64,000 bases of DNA from Paenalcaligenes niemegkensis (GCF_022230885.1 NZ_JAKGCT010000002.1:288950-352949), one strand, 5' to 3'; numbered from the stretch's first letter, positions 1 through 10,484 are shown. The notes: generated from the sequence alone by a model not told the origin. Numbers and translations are program-made.

Positions 1-3
1 ACT

Positions 4-22
4 GCGCAGTCGAGCACTGCGC
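4..22 (+). other. Hairpin in the mxaF-mxaJ gap
   Basis: A 7-bp perfect inverted repeat (GCGCAGT and ACTGCGC) around a 5-nt loop lies in the 50 bases before mxaJ. No T-run follows, so it is unlikely to be a strong intrinsic terminator. An RNA processing or stability element separating the presumed upstream mxaF transcript from the accessory genes is one reading; that role is inferred. Confidence 0.35.
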
Positions 23-50
23 GGTGGTGCAACTATGTATGGAATGAACT

Positions 51-920
51 ATGACGAGTAAACACTCTGCCCTCCCCACGTCTAAAAAATGGGGAAAACT
101 GTCATCTATCACCTTATCGCTACTGATGGCCGGCTTATCCTCCGCGGCCTATGCGAATAATTCGCAAGAACTTCGCATATGTGCATCAAACGAGGCGCCT
201 TTTTCGCAAACTGATGGCCAGGGCTTTGAAAATCGCATCGCCGTTGCCATCGCTGAGGCAATGGAACGCAAGCCGGTTTTTATTTATAGCGAGCGGCCGG
301 GGATTTATCTGGTACGCGACTATCTGGATCAAAACCTCTGCGACGTCGTGATGGGCCTGGATCAAGGTGATCCACGGGTTCTTACAACTAACCCTTACTA
401 TCGCACCAGTTACGTCATCGTCACTCGTAAAGACAAAAACATCACGCTCAAAGACTGGAACGATGACAACCTTGCCAAATTAACGAATATTGCCGTGCCG
501 TTGAATTCTCCGCCTGTAGAGATGCTCAAGGCCATCGGCAAGTATGAGAACAACATGAACTACATGTACTCGTTGATTGATTTCAAACAACCCCGCAATC
601 AGTATGTGCGTGTTGACCCTGCACGTATGATCAATGACGTGGTGCAGAACAAAGCAGACGCAGCGCTGGCCTTTGGCAGTGAGGTTGCCCGCTATGTCAA
701 AACCTCCAGCGTTCCTTTGGACATGGCGATTTTGCCTCCTGACACCGTACCCGATCACAACAACCAAACCATCGGGTTTGTCTATTCCGAGTCTATGGCA
801 GTAAGAAAAGACGATACCGCACTGTTAGAGGCTTTGAATCAGGCTCTGCCCAAGGCGCAAACCAAAATCAACGAGATTCTGCAAGATGAAGGCATTCCCT
901 TGCTAGAACTAGACTCTTAA
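51..920 (+). CDS. mxaJ: MxaJ, periplasmic solute-binding-like protein of the methanol dehydrogenase system
   Basis: A 289-residue protein with a Sec-type signal peptide (hydrophobic core about residues 18-33, probable cleavage after AYA) followed by a family-3 solute-binding fold beginning LRICASNEAPF. This is the quinoprotein-dehydrogenase-associated binding protein class; MxaJ is thought to help methanol dehydrogenase maturation or activation in the periplasm rather than serve a transporter. The MxaJ call, rather than XoxJ, rests on the MxaI gene two places downstream, which is unique to the calcium enzyme. mxaF, normally the gene just upstream, would lie left of the window. Start is the ATG at 51. 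Confidence 0.9.
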   Translation: MTSKHSALPTSKKWGKLSSITLSLLMAGLSSAAYANNSQELRICASNEAPFSQTDGQGFENRIAVAIAEAMERKPVFIYSERPGIYLVRDYLDQNLCDVVMGLDQGDPRVLTTNPYYRTSYVIVTRKDKNITLKDWNDDNLAKLTNIAVPLNSPPVEMLKAIGKYENNMNYMYSLIDFKQPRNQYVRVDPARMINDVVQNKADAALAFGSEVARYVKTSSVPLDMAILPPDTVPDHNNQTIGFVYSESMAVRKDDTALLEALNQALPKAQTKINEILQDEGIPLLELDS

Positions 921-956
921 CCCCCAACCTCTGGAATCGCTAACAGGAATCACATT

Positions 957-1484
957 ATGAAGTTAAAGGGATGGAAGTTCATGCTCAGTGGTCTGGTGAT
1001 TGCGTGTGGTGTCGCCGTCGCGCCTGCTTCGGCACAGATGTTTATCAACGCCGTCACAGGGCAACCTCTGGATCTGGATGCTGGTCGTGAAGAAGAACGC
1101 GACACCCCTGCTGTCAAAGAGTTTCTACAAACAATGCAAAATCCGTATAACGAGGATCCACAGGCACTACCTAAAGGTGAGTCCTTGTTCAACACCGCCT
1201 GTTCAGGTTGTCACGGCCATCTGGGCGAAGGAAAGATTGGTCCTGCGCTAAACCATGATGGTTGGCATTATGAACTGGAAACAGACAAAGGCTTGTTTGA
1301 GGTCATTTTTGATGGGGCCGACCGCCAAATGGGCCCTCAAAATGAATTCCTGACGCAGGACGAAATTCTGCATGTCATGGCTTGGGTGCGCCACCTGTAT
1401 ACCGGCGACCCAGATGACGCAACCTGGTTAACAGAGGAACAACGCAGCTCTTTTCAACCTTATGAGGAAGCGCCTTCTAAATAG
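957..1484 (+). CDS. mxaG: MxaG, cytochrome cL (electron acceptor of methanol dehydrogenase)
   Basis: A 175-residue periplasmic c-type cytochrome: signal peptide at residues 1-27 ending ASA, and one haem-attachment motif CSGCH at residues 82-86. A methionine in the segment DRQMGP is a candidate axial ligand. Cytochrome cL takes electrons from PQQ in MxaFI and passes them to a second cytochrome c. It lies 36 nt behind mxaJ in the canonical mxaFJGI order. Confidence 0.92.
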   Translation: MKLKGWKFMLSGLVIACGVAVAPASAQMFINAVTGQPLDLDAGREEERDTPAVKEFLQTMQNPYNEDPQALPKGESLFNTACSGCHGHLGEGKIGPALNHDGWHYELETDKGLFEVIFDGADRQMGPQNEFLTQDEILHVMAWVRHLYTGDPDDATWLTEEQRSSFQPYEEAPSK

Positions 1485-1565
1485 TAGCACCTTGTTTTAC
1501 ACCAGTTCTGTGCCCTTAGTGGCGCCTAAACGTTCCAATATGTGGACACCAAAGGAGGAAGCATC

Positions 1566-1874
1566 ATGATGATAACAACGATACGACGGAGCTTCGGAAC
1601 ATTGCTCGCCGTTTCCGCTTTTGCTCTGGCATCCGGGTCGGTCAGCGCCTATACGGGCACTGAATGTAAAGAACCTGGCAACTGCTGGCAGCCCAAACCT
1701 GGTTACCCTGATCAAATCGCGGGCAGCAAGTATGACCCCAAGCACGACCCTAAAGAGGTGGCCAAGCAACAGGAAAGCATTCAAGCCATGGAAACACGTA
1801 ACAAACAGCGGGTTGAGCATTTCAAAAAAACGGGGGAGTTCATTTACGACGTTAAAAAAATCCCTGCATCTTAA
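1566..1874 (+). CDS. mxaI: MxaI, methanol dehydrogenase small (beta) subunit
   Basis: A 102-residue precursor: signal peptide 1-28 (cleavage VSA|YTG), leaving a mature chain of about 74 residues, the usual size for this subunit. The mature N-terminus has the paired cysteines C34 and C40 (TECKEPGNCW) expected to form the conserved disulphide, followed by the family block AGSKYDPKHDPKE and a lysine-rich tail. MxaI wraps around MxaF in the alpha2beta2 enzyme. An in-frame GTG lies upstream, but a strong AAGGAGG at 1552-1558 supports ATG 1566 (or 1569). Its presence distinguishes this locus from lanthanide-dependent xox clusters. Confidence 0.95.
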   Translation: MMITTIRRSFGTLLAVSAFALASGSVSAYTGTECKEPGNCWQPKPGYPDQIAGSKYDPKHDPKEVAKQQESIQAMETRNKQRVEHFKKTGEFIYDVKKIPAS

Positions 1875-1966
1875 TCTTCATACCCATATAGACGGCCCCC
1901 GGGCGTATTACTCTCCAGTTTTACGCCTGCTTAACTGATTTTCTCTATCTTCCAGGAGACTGCCCC

Positions 1967-2999
1967 ATGGAACAAGGCATCAGCACAAACCTTGATCAAC
2001 TTGAACATTGGCGGCAGCAAGCCATCACACTGGAACAGCAGCTTGCCAATGTTGTGTTAGGACAGGAGCGTGTCATCCGCCTGCTCTGCATTGCCATTTT
2101 TGCCCGAGGCCATGTGCTGCTGGAAGGTGATGTGGGCCTGGGCAAAACGCTATTGCTTCGCACCGTTGCCCAGGCGTTGGGTGGAGCATACAGCCGCGTG
2201 GAAGGCACAATTGATCTGATGCCTGCCGATCTGGTGTACTACACCTACCTGGACGAAAAAGGCCAGCCCGGAATCAAACCGGGCCCTATTTTGCAACATG
2301 ATGATCAGCTATCTATCTTCTTTTTCAACGAAATAAACCGCGCTCGCCCACAGGTTCACGCTTTGTTACTACGCCTTATGGCTGAGCGTAGCCTGAACGC
2401 CTTCAATCAAGACTACTTTTTCCCCATTTACAGGTTTTTGCCGATCGCAACCAAGTAGAAAAAGAAGAAACATTTGAATTGCCTGCTGCGGCCCGGGATC
2501 GTTTTTTCATGGAGATCCGCGTTGAGCCTCCGCACGATAACGAGGTTCGAAAGCAGCTCATATTCAATACTCGCTTCCATGATGTGGACCAACTCATTCA
2601 GGCCGTGCCCCCTGGCATTATCGATTACCAAATGCTCGGCCAAATTGCCGCCCAGATCCAACAAAGCATACACGTTAGTCCAGTCCTGGAGGATTACGTT
2701 TTGCAGCTCTGGAATGCTGTTCGCTATCCTCATGAATCGGGAATAGTTCTGGACGACATAAACATGTCTTCATTAATCATAGGGGGGTCAGTCCTCGGGG
2801 TATGGCCATGCTAGTTCGAGCGGCAAAAGTGCGCGCTTGGCTGGAAGGCCGTGATATGGTGCTTCCTGATGACATACGGGCTGTATTTTATGAGACAGTC
2901 GCCCATCGGATACTTCTTGATCCTTTGTATGCCATGCAGCAGGAATATTTACTGCCTGCCTTATGTGACACCATCTTCCAGCATATTGCGACTCCATGA
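1967..2999 (+). CDS. mxaR: MxaR, MoxR-family AAA+ ATPase (frameshifted twice)
   Basis: MoxR-type ATPase required for formation of active methanol dehydrogenase. Walker A is EGDVGLGKTLLLR and the Walker B-like segment is FFFNEINRA; after the first break the sequence continues FADRNQVEKEETFELP, then ends with GVSPRGMAMLVRAAK. The reading frame breaks near 2417-2425 (T5C4 run) and at 2782-2787 (G6 run). Adding one base to each gives an uninterrupted frame of 345 codons (1033+2 nt), so both look like sequencing deletions. The start ATG 1967 follows an AGGAGA ribosome-binding site. The stop overlaps the mxaS start (ATGA). Confidence 0.88.
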
Positions 3000-3860
3000 T
3001 GGAACAAGACCGGGACATCCTTTCAATAGACCTGGCCTACCCGTTAAGATGGCGGGTCAGCAGCATTCTATATGGTAGCCATCGGGCAATCGGACACAGC
3101 GACAGTGGCCATTTCAGGGGTTTCAACCCTTTATTCGTCACCCTGACATCCGTCGCCTGGATCTACGGCGTAGTTTACGAGACCCATTTGGTCAGTGGTA
3201 CGTTAAAGATTATGAGCCCCGCGCGCCAGTGCAGATTCACTTACTTGTCGACGTCTCAGCCTCTATGCAGACAGGCAGTCATCAGCGACAGATCGATCAG
3301 GTAGCCGACATCTGTGCTTTAGTTGCCCAGGCTGCTTATCGCAATGGTGATGCCTTAAGCTTTTTTGCCTGCGGCTCAACCATCGAATACCAGTATGCTC
3401 CCCCAACCAGCGCGCGCGAGCCAATAGTGCCCGGGCCATCCGCACCTGGTTACAGCAGACATCGGCTCAGGCGCACAGCGCACAAGCTTTGGTCGCAGCA
3501 GCACAGCGCCTCAGACGCCGTCGCAGCTTGGTATTCCTGATTTCTGACTTCATGTTCACATTGGAACAGTGCCGTCAAATTCTTGAGCCTCTACGCCCCC
3601 ATGATGTCATTCCCATTGTTCTCGATACGCAAAACCTGGGGAGACTCCCCGCGTGGGGCCTGACCTTTTGGCATGATGCTGAATCCGGACAGAAAAAAAT
3701 GCTGTTTATGCGCCCCTCACTATTAAAGCAATGGCAGACACGGCAAGCCCAGCAGCAGAAGGCACTAACAACCCTTCTCCAACGTTATGGCCTTTCTCCG
3801 TTTAGGCCGGGCGAACAATTTCGGGCGCCGGCCTTAGCACGTCATTTGATGGAGCGTTAA
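2996..3860 (+). CDS. mxaS: MxaS, DUF58-type protein (frameshifted twice)
   Basis: Partner gene of the MoxR ATPase in mxaRSACKL operons; MxaS has a DUF58/von Willebrand-like fold and is needed for assembly or calcium insertion of methanol dehydrogenase. Visible blocks: PFIRHPDIRRLDLR, then the vWA-like motif LLVDVSASM, then SLVFLISDFM. The frame shifts near 3105-3125 and again near 3390-3415. With two bases added the length is 289 codons, normal for the family. It overlaps the mxaR stop by four bases and ends 2 nt before mxaA. Confidence 0.85.
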
Positions 3861-3862
3861 CC

Positions 3863-4792
3863 ATGGCACGTGTAGCGCGGGTTTTATTCGGATGCTTACT
3901 TTGCTTTTACCTGGGCTCTCTACAGGCAGCGCCGGAAATTCTACAGTGGCAAACACCGCGCGCCGTAGGCTGGATGACGGGAGATGTGATCACACACCGC
4001 ATCGAGCTGGAGTCCCCTGCAGAGCAGCCCTTGCTACCCGCCTCCCTGCCTGCCGTGGGGCCGCTGAACTATTGGCTACACCTTCGCTCTGTCGATCTGA
4101 ACCGTACAAAACGCCAATCCCGAAACCACTATGTGCTCACTCTGGAGTATCAAAGTTTCTATGTGCCTCTGGATGTTAATATCAGGCAAATTCCTGCTTT
4201 TAGCTTGAGCTTCGCTGAAGACAATACCTCGTCTCCGGCCGTACTGAACATCCCCTCTTGGTCGTTCACGATGTCACCGTTACGGCCCGTGACATTAACA
4301 AGCTCTGCATCTCTACCTGTTCTGCAGGAGGACATTTCTCCCGGCCTTCCTCCGCTACAGCTCGTCGCAACCACCGCTGGATGGCTATTTGCCAGTCTGT
4401 TGATTATTGGCGCACTCGTACTGCGCTATTATGCGCTGTGGCCCTTTGCCCACCGGGCGGCGCGGCCGTTCGCCCAGGCCCGGGATCAAATCCACCGCCT
4501 AAAAAAGCAAGCGTCACTTATTCATTATCAGCAGGCTCAACGTCGCTTGCATACGGCATTAAATCAGCATAACCAGCAGCGCACACTGTTATACGAGGAT
4601 CTGTCCACTTTTGTCGTGCAGTACCCCAGCTATGCTCCTCTACTACCTCAGCTACAGCAGTTTTTTCAGGCATCTCAACAATTATTCTTTGGTGCACACC
4701 CACCCTCTGAAGCCGAGCTTTACGCAGCCTGGCAACAGCTAGCTGACTTGAGCAAAGCGCTATCGCTCACTGAAAGAAGGGATCGGCCATGA
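3863..4792 (+). CDS. mxaA: MxaA, methanol dehydrogenase maturation protein
   Basis: A 309-residue protein with an N-terminal signal sequence (to about residue 22, LQA|AP), a periplasmic beta-rich region, one strong membrane span near residues 170-190 (GWLFASLLIIGALVLRYYAL) and a C-terminal helical cytoplasmic part rich in Gln and Leu. This topology and its place between mxaS and mxaC fit MxaA, which is required for calcium incorporation into MxaF. The stop overlaps the mxaC start. Confidence 0.85.
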   Translation: MARVARVLFGCLLCFYLGSLQAAPEILQWQTPRAVGWMTGDVITHRIELESPAEQPLLPASLPAVGPLNYWLHLRSVDLNRTKRQSRNHYVLTLEYQSFYVPLDVNIRQIPAFSLSFAEDNTSSPAVLNIPSWSFTMSPLRPVTLTSSASLPVLQEDISPGLPPLQLVATTAGWLFASLLIIGALVLRYYALWPFAHRAARPFAQARDQIHRLKKQASLIHYQQAQRRLHTALNQHNQQRTLLYEDLSTFVVQYPSYAPLLPQLQQFFQASQQLFFGAHPPSEAELYAAWQQLADLSKALSLTERRDRP

Positions 4793-5808
4793 TAGCCTGG
4801 ATCCCAATCGCTCTGGATTATCCTGTTGTGCTACTCCCAGGCATCGTACTGATGGTTTTGCCTTGGCTGTTCCAACCACGTCAAGCCTCTCTTTCTCCGT
4901 ATATTGCTGCGTTGCCTGATGACCGTGTCTCGTACATCTTCGATAAAGGGTTAAGACTGATAGGCAGTATTACCATACTCGCCCTGAGTGTCGCCTTAGC
5001 GGGACTGCATATACCTGGCGGACAAGAGGAAAAAATCGCTCAAGGGGCGCATTTAGTGCTGCTGATTGATCGCAGCACAAGCATGAATGAGTCTTTTGGC
5101 TCCTTTGGTTCCAATACCGATTTGTCCAAAGCGGTGGCGGCCAAATTACTTTTGCGAAACTTTGCCGAACAACGGGATAAAGACCAAATCGGAGTTGTGG
5201 CGTTTTCAACTGCACCTATGCCAATCCTCCCTCTCACCGCACAACCTGAAGCCATCAATGCAGCCATCAATGCGATTGATCATCCAGGACTAAGTCATAC
5301 CGATATTGGACGTGCCTTGTTAGTCTCGCTAAATATGCTGCAAACCGACCCTGATCCGCTAACCTCACGTGCAGTTGTGCTTGTCTCCGATGGTGCGGGG
5401 GTTATTAACCGGCAGGTACAGGAGCAAATTCGTACCAGCCTGTTGCGTCAACCTGTACAGCTTTACTGGCTGTTTATCCGCAGCACGGGTACTCCAAGTA
5501 TCTATGAACGCCCATCTGACAGACGGAAAGACACGCCGCAAGCCATGCCCGAACGTCACCTGCATCTATTTTTTGAATCGCTGGGTATTCCATACTTAGC
5601 ATTTGAAGCCGAGTCCCCGGCAGAAGTGTCTCAAGCGCTGGAAAAAATAGACGAACAAGAGCAACACCCCTTGAAATACACAGAGGACATCGCGCGTACA
5701 GATCTGGGTAAGTACGCCACTATGCTGGCGATGTGCTGTCTATTGCTTTTAATGATTGCCCACTTGCTGGAAAGATCATTTACCTTTGCCTCTCACTCTC
5801 GTTCCTAG
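4789..5808 (+). CDS. mxaC: MxaC, membrane-anchored vWA-domain protein
   Basis: A 339-residue protein with two N-terminal membrane segments (about 10-27 and 57-73), a von Willebrand A domain with an intact MIDAS motif DRSTS at residues 94-98, and a C-terminal membrane span near 315-330. MxaC acts with MxaA, MxaK and MxaL in calcium insertion or enzyme maturation. Translationally coupled to mxaA by a 4-base overlap. Confidence 0.86.
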   Translation: MIAWIPIALDYPVVLLPGIVLMVLPWLFQPRQASLSPYIAALPDDRVSYIFDKGLRLIGSITILALSVALAGLHIPGGQEEKIAQGAHLVLLIDRSTSMNESFGSFGSNTDLSKAVAAKLLLRNFAEQRDKDQIGVVAFSTAPMPILPLTAQPEAINAAINAIDHPGLSHTDIGRALLVSLNMLQTDPDPLTSRAVVLVSDGAGVINRQVQEQIRTSLLRQPVQLYWLFIRSTGTPSIYERPSDRRKDTPQAMPERHLHLFFESLGIPYLAFEAESPAEVSQALEKIDEQEQHPLKYTEDIARTDLGKYATMLAMCCLLLLMIAHLLERSFTFASHSRS

Positions 5809-5816
5809 GGGCTACC

Positions 5817-6425
5817 ATGCTTAATGCCACTACACGGTCAACATCTCGCCATCGTTCTTTCTACCCCCTGCTGCTTTGGGTCGTGCTGCTGGTTGTGGCG
5901 GGCCTTCTGGCCTATCAGCTACACCTGTTATTCAATACCCATCAAGACTCACAACGCATTGAGCGCCTCGCGCAAGGCTACAACGAAAATGTTGATCCAG
6001 ACAGCGATAGTCTCGTCCTGCTTTTTGCCAAGGCTCATTACCTAAGCTACCGCGAACAGTTCGACGATGCCACTCTATTGACTGAGATCTTAGCAAGCCG
6101 CGCAAGCACGGCCGAAGAGCAGATATTAGCCAGTGATTCTCTTTACAATCTGGCTAATGCGCGATTGCGACAAGGCATTGAATGGCTGGAACAAGGTCGC
6201 CTGGATCGTGCCGGGCAGTCACTCAACCTTGCTCGCGACTACTACACCCGCACTTTGATGTTGGTTCCTGATCACTGGTCTGCGCGTTATAACCTTGATA
6301 TTACCGCCCGGATGGCCCGCCAGCTACCTCGGCACCCCATCAGCGAAGATGACGAAATCACGGAGGTCAAAAACCCCGAAGAGTTGTGGAGCGAAATTCC
6401 CGGCATAGTCCGAGGCCTGCCATGA
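5817..6425 (+). CDS. mxaK: MxaK, membrane protein of the methanol dehydrogenase maturation set
   Basis: A 202-residue protein from ATG 5817, with one N-terminal membrane anchor (about residues 14-37) followed by a helical, TPR-like region (LYNLANARLRQGIEWLEQGR; LVPDHWSARYNLDI). The open frame extends upstream into mxaC, but 5817 is the first ATG after the mxaC stop. Position between the two vWA proteins matches mxaK. It overlaps mxaL by four bases. Confidence 0.82.
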   Translation: MLNATTRSTSRHRSFYPLLLWVVLLVVAGLLAYQLHLLFNTHQDSQRIERLAQGYNENVDPDSDSLVLLFAKAHYLSYREQFDDATLLTEILASRASTAEEQILASDSLYNLANARLRQGIEWLEQGRLDRAGQSLNLARDYYTRTLMLVPDHWSARYNLDITARMARQLPRHPISEDDEITEVKNPEELWSEIPGIVRGLP

Positions 6426-7390
6426 GCTCTACATCATTGCATCGGCTACGCCGATTGCTACTGCTGATTTCACTGATCGGCGTCGCAATCGCTCTATGGC
6501 AGCCTACTTGGCAACGTGAGCAAGCAACGTACAAGCTCCTGTTTACAGTCGATATTACTGGAAGCATGAACGTACGGGACTATACCGACAGAGGGCACCC
6601 ACAAAGCCGTTTAGAGCGCAGCAAGCAGGTAATGCTGGAGTTACTGCAACAGCTGCCTTGCGGCTCTCAGGTTGGCCTTGCCATTTTTACCGAACGACGC
6701 AGTTTCCTGCTTTTGGAAAACATGGAGGTTTGCAGCAACTATAGCCCTCTAAGCCAGGCTATTTCGATGCTCAATTGGCGTATGGCCTGGGAAGGCGACA
6801 GTCACATCGCACGAGGCTTATATAGCGCTGTAGACCTCGCTCATTCATTAAATAGTGATCTGCTGTTTATCAGTGACGGGCAGGAAGCTCCTCCGCTGCC
6901 TCACCACGGTCGTCCCGACTACGATGGGACATCGGACGAACAATCTGCCCCTCAAGGCTTCGTGCTGGGGGCTGGCGGCTTGGCTTTATCCCCTATTCCA
7001 AAACATGATGAAGAGGGCAATGAAATCGGTTTTTTCAGTGAGGACGAGGTAGATCAGGAGAATCGCCTGGGGCTTCCCCCTACAAGCGCAGAGGAAAGCG
7101 AGGGATGGCATCCCCGCAACGCCCCCTTTGGCGCAGCAAGTGCGCGTGGTACGGAACACTTATCGTCAGTCAAGCAGAGCTACTTACAAGAGCTGGCACT
7201 TGCCACGAACTTAGATTACGCCGATTTAGATACGGCTGATCAGTTACTACCCTTGTTTGCTACCCATTTACGCGCCACCCTGCAGAGCAGCCCATACAAC
7301 ACACGCTCTATCTGGCTAGGTATAACGCTGCTAAGTCTTATTCTGTATTACCTGAGCGCCCTCCTGACTCGCAGGGAACAGCGCCCTTAA
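6422..7390 (+). CDS. mxaL: MxaL, vWA-domain protein
   Basis: A 322-residue protein starting at the overlapping ATG 6422: N-terminal membrane span (about 11-27), vWA domain with MIDAS motif DITGS at residues 44-48, and a C-terminal membrane span (about 295-312) before an RREQ tail. It is the last gene of the cluster here. mxaD, mxaE, mxaH and mxaB do not follow, and the next gene is convergent. The 150-base gap to pqqE holds no clear terminator or gene. Confidence 0.85.
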   Translation: MSSTSLHRLRRLLLLISLIGVAIALWQPTWQREQATYKLLFTVDITGSMNVRDYTDRGHPQSRLERSKQVMLELLQQLPCGSQVGLAIFTERRSFLLLENMEVCSNYSPLSQAISMLNWRMAWEGDSHIARGLYSAVDLAHSLNSDLLFISDGQEAPPLPHHGRPDYDGTSDEQSAPQGFVLGAGGLALSPIPKHDEEGNEIGFFSEDEVDQENRLGLPPTSAEESEGWHPRNAPFGAASARGTEHLSSVKQSYLQELALATNLDYADLDTADQLLPLFATHLRATLQSSPYNTRSIWLGITLLSLILYYLSALLTRREQRP

Positions 7391-7541
7391 GTAGTCAGGC
7401 GAGAGTGTTCCTTAGGTTCGTCCGCGTGCGCCTCGCTCGGCGCCGCCCGCACACTCGCTGGATTGGTCCTAAAAACAATAGCTTGCTCTTTTTCTCGCCC
7501 TGCGTTGCCGTTTGCCCTTGCCTGCTGCACAGCAGTAGTAA

Positions 7542-8570
7542 TCACATGATGGTGGGGGATTTACTACAAACCGGATCAGCGTTACGGGCATCACCCGTCA
7601 GCATCAGGGCCTGACACCGACAGCCACCTAAGTCTTTTTCTTTTTCGGGACAGCTACGACAGGGTTCTTTCATCCAGTCCGTCCCCCGATAGGCATTAAA
7701 CGAGGGGCTGTCGTACCAAATACTATGCAAGGACTCCTGCTGCACATTGGGAAACGTCATGCCGGGGATATCCCTGGCTGCATGACAAGGCAGGGCAACC
7801 CCATCAGGGCTTACAACCAGGAATACGTTTCCCCAGCCATTCATGCATCGCTTAGGTCTCTCTTCAAAATAATCCGGCACGACAAATAGAATTTGACAGG
7901 CGGTACCGATTTCTTCGCGCTTACGGCGCACAATTGCTTCCGCCTCCCCAAGCTGCTCCGCCGTAGGTAACAACTGATGCCGATTACGTAAGGCCCAGCC
8001 GTAATACTGTGTATTCGCCAACTCTAAGTATTCTGCCTTCATCTCCACCGCCATATCGATAATCTGCTCGATATGGGGCAAGTTATAACGGTGCATGACA
8101 CAGTTCATGACCATCGGGTAGCCCGCCTGCTTAATCAGATGCGCTACTTTCTGCTTTAATTCGAAAGTACGGGTATTCGATAAGAAATCATTCAATTCTC
8201 GCGTAGAGTCTTGAAAAGACAGCTGAATGTGGTCCAGGCCAGCCTCTTTCAATGCTGCCAGCCGCGCTTCAGTCAAGCCCACACCGGATGTCAACAAGTT
8301 GATGTAAAAACCCAACTTATGAGCATGAGCCACAATTTTCTCTAAGTCGGGACGCAGCAGCGGCTCGCCGCCAGACAAACCTAGCTGTACCGCTCCCATT
8401 TCGCGTGCCTGGTCTAGAACTGAAAGCCAAGCTGCCGTGTCAAGCTCAGCCCCCATCCCGCTGTAGTCAACAGGGTTATAGCAGAAGGCGCAATGCAAAG
8501 GGCAACGATAGCTCAATTCTGCCAACAACCAGAAGCAAGGGCCTGTTGAGGTAGCTGTAGACATGCTCAT
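7542..8570 (-). CDS. pqqE: PqqE, radical SAM PqqA cross-linking enzyme
   Basis: A 342-residue radical SAM protein that makes the Glu-Tyr carbon-carbon bond in PqqA, the first committed step to PQQ. The [4Fe-4S]-SAM motif is C23-x3-C27-x2-C30 (CPLHCAFC), followed by [13 protein letters not shown]. The C-terminal SPASM-like region has many cysteines ([29 protein letters not shown]) for auxiliary clusters. Start ATG 8570 lies behind GGGAGG. It is the last gene of pqqABCDE, 15 nt after pqqD. Confidence 0.95.
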   Translation of the reverse strand: MSMSTATSTGPCFWLLAELSYRCPLHCAFCYNPVDYSGMGAELDTAAWLSVLDQAREMGAVQLGLSGGEPLLRPDLEKIVAHAHKLGFYINLLTSGVGLTEARLAALKEAGLDHIQLSFQDSTRELNDFLSNTRTFELKQKVAHLIKQAGYPMVMNCVMHRYNLPHIEQIIDMAVEMKAEYLELANTQYYGWALRNRHQLLPTAEQLGEAEAIVRRKREEIGTACQILFVVPDYFEERPKRCMNGWGNVFLVVSPDGVALPCHAARDIPGMTFPNVQQESLHSIWYDSPSFNAYRGTDWMKEPCRSCPEKEKDLGGCRCQALMLTGDARNADPVCSKSPTIM

Positions 8571-8585
8571 AGGAGCCTCCCTGAG

Positions 8586-8858
8586 TTAAATATGCAGCCA
8601 GCCACGCTCTATAGCATGATTTAAAAACTGCAATACATCCTCCTGTATTTCGTCCACCCCGAATTGCTGCTCCAGCTCTGTACACATCTGCAGCACTGAG
8701 CTTGTTCCCGTGCAATGCTTCAAAATCTCTGCGGCACTGTCGTTCAGTCGCACCATGCCTTCCGGATACAACAGCACGTAAGCATTTTGCGCTGCTTCCC
8801 ACTGCATTCTAAACAATGGCTTCAAAGCTGGGCGGCTGTCCAGGGCTAGAGTACTCAT
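8586..8858 (-). CDS. pqqD: PqqD, PqqA peptide chaperone
   Basis: A 90-residue protein (start ATG 8858) with the PqqD core: [20 protein letters not shown], then LNDSAAEIL and a C-terminal helix ending ERGWLHI. PqqD binds PqqA and presents it to PqqE. A longer frame upstream would add 13 residues, but the ATG overlaps the pqqC stop (ATGA) and gives the normal family length. Confidence 0.93.
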   Translation of the reverse strand: MSTLALDSRPALKPLFRMQWEAAQNAYVLLYPEGMVRLNDSAAEILKHCTGTSSVLQMCTELEQQFGVDEIQEDVLQFLNHAIERGWLHI

Positions 8859-9556
8859 GCGGGCAGACCTCTTTCCATAGCATCCATCATGCTCCAAAGC
8901 ACATCCAGCTTAAAGCGCAAAATCTCTACTGCTTGCTCCTGCTGGGCACGCGTTCTGAAATGCTCTAGAGTTACTGCCAAACCGTGCTCCACGTCACGCT
9001 TTGCCAGTGGAACCCGGGAACGAAAATACTGTAAGCCTTGTGGTTCTATCCACGCATAATGCTGGGGCCAGGCGGCTAAACGATCTTGGTGAATCTGAGG
9101 CGCGAACATTTCCGTCAAGGATGAACATACTGCTTCATACCATGGCGCACGACGCGCAAAGTTCACATAGGCATCCACCGCAAAACGCACCCCAGGCAGC
9201 ACATGTTCCAGGGACCACAGTTCGTCTCGTGTTAAGCCTACAGCCTCGCCTAAAAACGCCCAGGCTTCAATGCCACCAGGATTATCCTCCCAACCGTCAT
9301 GATCGAGTATACGTAAGACCCACCGTCGCCGCGTTTCACGATCAGTACAGTTAGCCATAATCGCAGCATCTTTCATGGGAATGCTAATCTGGTAATAAAA
9401 TCGATTAGCCACCCAGCCACGTATTTGGCCCGGTGTACATTGCCCACTATTCATTTTGATGTTGAAAGGGTGGTGAATATGGTAGTACTTTTCTAATGCG
9501 CGTAGTTTTGCCTCGAATTCAGCAGGGCTCCATGCTTGCTCATTGTCCGCCATCAT
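8855..9556 (-). CDS. pqqC: PqqC, pyrroloquinoline-quinone synthase
   Basis: A 233-residue cofactor-free oxidase that catalyses the last ring closure and oxidation to PQQ. Family blocks are clear: [15 protein letters not shown], the [19 protein letters not shown] helix and [16 protein letters not shown]. Length is normal. The first two codons are both ATG; the second (9553) has better spacing to GAGGTG. It is coupled to pqqB upstream and pqqD downstream. Confidence 0.95.
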   Translation of the reverse strand: MMADNEQAWSPAEFEAKLRALEKYYHIHHPFNIKMNSGQCTPGQIRGWVANRFYYQISIPMKDAAIMANCTDRETRRRWVLRILDHDGWEDNPGGIEAWAFLGEAVGLTRDELWSLEHVLPGVRFAVDAYVNFARRAPWYEAVCSSLTEMFAPQIHQDRLAAWPQHYAWIEPQGLQYFRSRVPLAKRDVEHGLAVTLEHFRTRAQQEQAVEILRFKLDVLWSMMDAMERGLPA

Positions 9557-10484
9557 TACACCTCAAAAACCATACCGTCATACCCCACCTCTATCCCGCT
9601 CTGCGCCAGCACAGCACGCTCGGCAGAGTCTTCTCGCAAAATGGGGTTACTGTTATTGATATGTACCAATACTTTGCGTGGTACATGCTCAGAAGAGTCG
9701 AGACTATTAAGCAATTCGATCATGCCCCCTTGACCAGAAAGGGCAAGGTGCCCCATTTGGGAAGATTTTTTGGCGGACAGACCCAAGCGGATCATTTCAT
9801 CTTCTTCCCACAGCGTGCCATCCACCAACACCACATCCGCTTTACGCATATATCGGGTGACGTGCTCTTCGGGATCTCCCAGGCCTGGTGCATAAAAAAA
9901 CTCCGGCCACTATTGAGGTTCTCCATCCACAAGCCTATGTTATCGCCCACTGCGGGCTTGTCACGGTTTGGCGAGTACGGTGGGGCTTTACTCTTTAATG
10001 GAACCGCCGTCATACGCACATCTGAGAGAAACTCCAGGCCGTCAATGGGCTGACCGTCCAGCCCAAGTGCACGATGCTCAACCCCACAATAATGGCTAAG
10101 TATGGAGACGATAGGGAATCCCGTCGACAAGTCCTCCCACACCGATGGACTGGTATATAACGGCCACGGGCGCGCATATTCACGCAACATCAGCAGACCT
10201 GTTACATGGTCAACTTGTGCGTCCGTTAACAAAACAGCAGCAATCCCAGTATCTCTTATGTTTCTGGCCGGCTGCAGTTCAGGATTATCACGAATTTGTT
10301 TAAGTAAATCGGGCGACGCATTGATCAACAACCAATCCTGCCCGTTCGTACTGATCGCAATGGACGATTGTGTTCTTGCCTGAGCCTGAATAGTTCCCTC
10401 ACGCAAGCCTTTGCAATTTGGACAATTACAATTCCACTGCGGAAAACCACCTCCGGCAGCAGAACCCAATATTTTTATTTTCAT
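9556..10484 (-). CDS. pqqB: PqqB, metallo-beta-lactamase-fold PQQ biosynthesis protein (frameshifted)
   Basis: N-terminus [21 protein letters not shown] with the structural zinc-binding cysteines, then [17 protein letters not shown]. The C-terminal half continues [16 protein letters not shown]. PqqB is the non-haem iron hydroxylase acting on the tyrosine moiety. The frame breaks at a run of seven A at 9894-9900 (T7 on the coding strand); one added T restores [20 protein letters not shown] and 310 codons. Start ATG 10484 is preferred to an upstream in-frame codon because it aligns with the family N-terminus. Confidence 0.92.

Noticed and set aside
51..1484. Lanthanide-dependent xoxFJG cluster
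   Set aside because: An unmistakable mxaI follows, and the mxaRSACKL set is attached, so the calcium-type mxa system is the better reading.
1967..3860. Programmed frameshifting in mxaR and mxaS
   Set aside because: Four breaks in two genes without slippery heptamers or stimulators, plus the same defect in many unrelated genes, fit sequencing deletions better.
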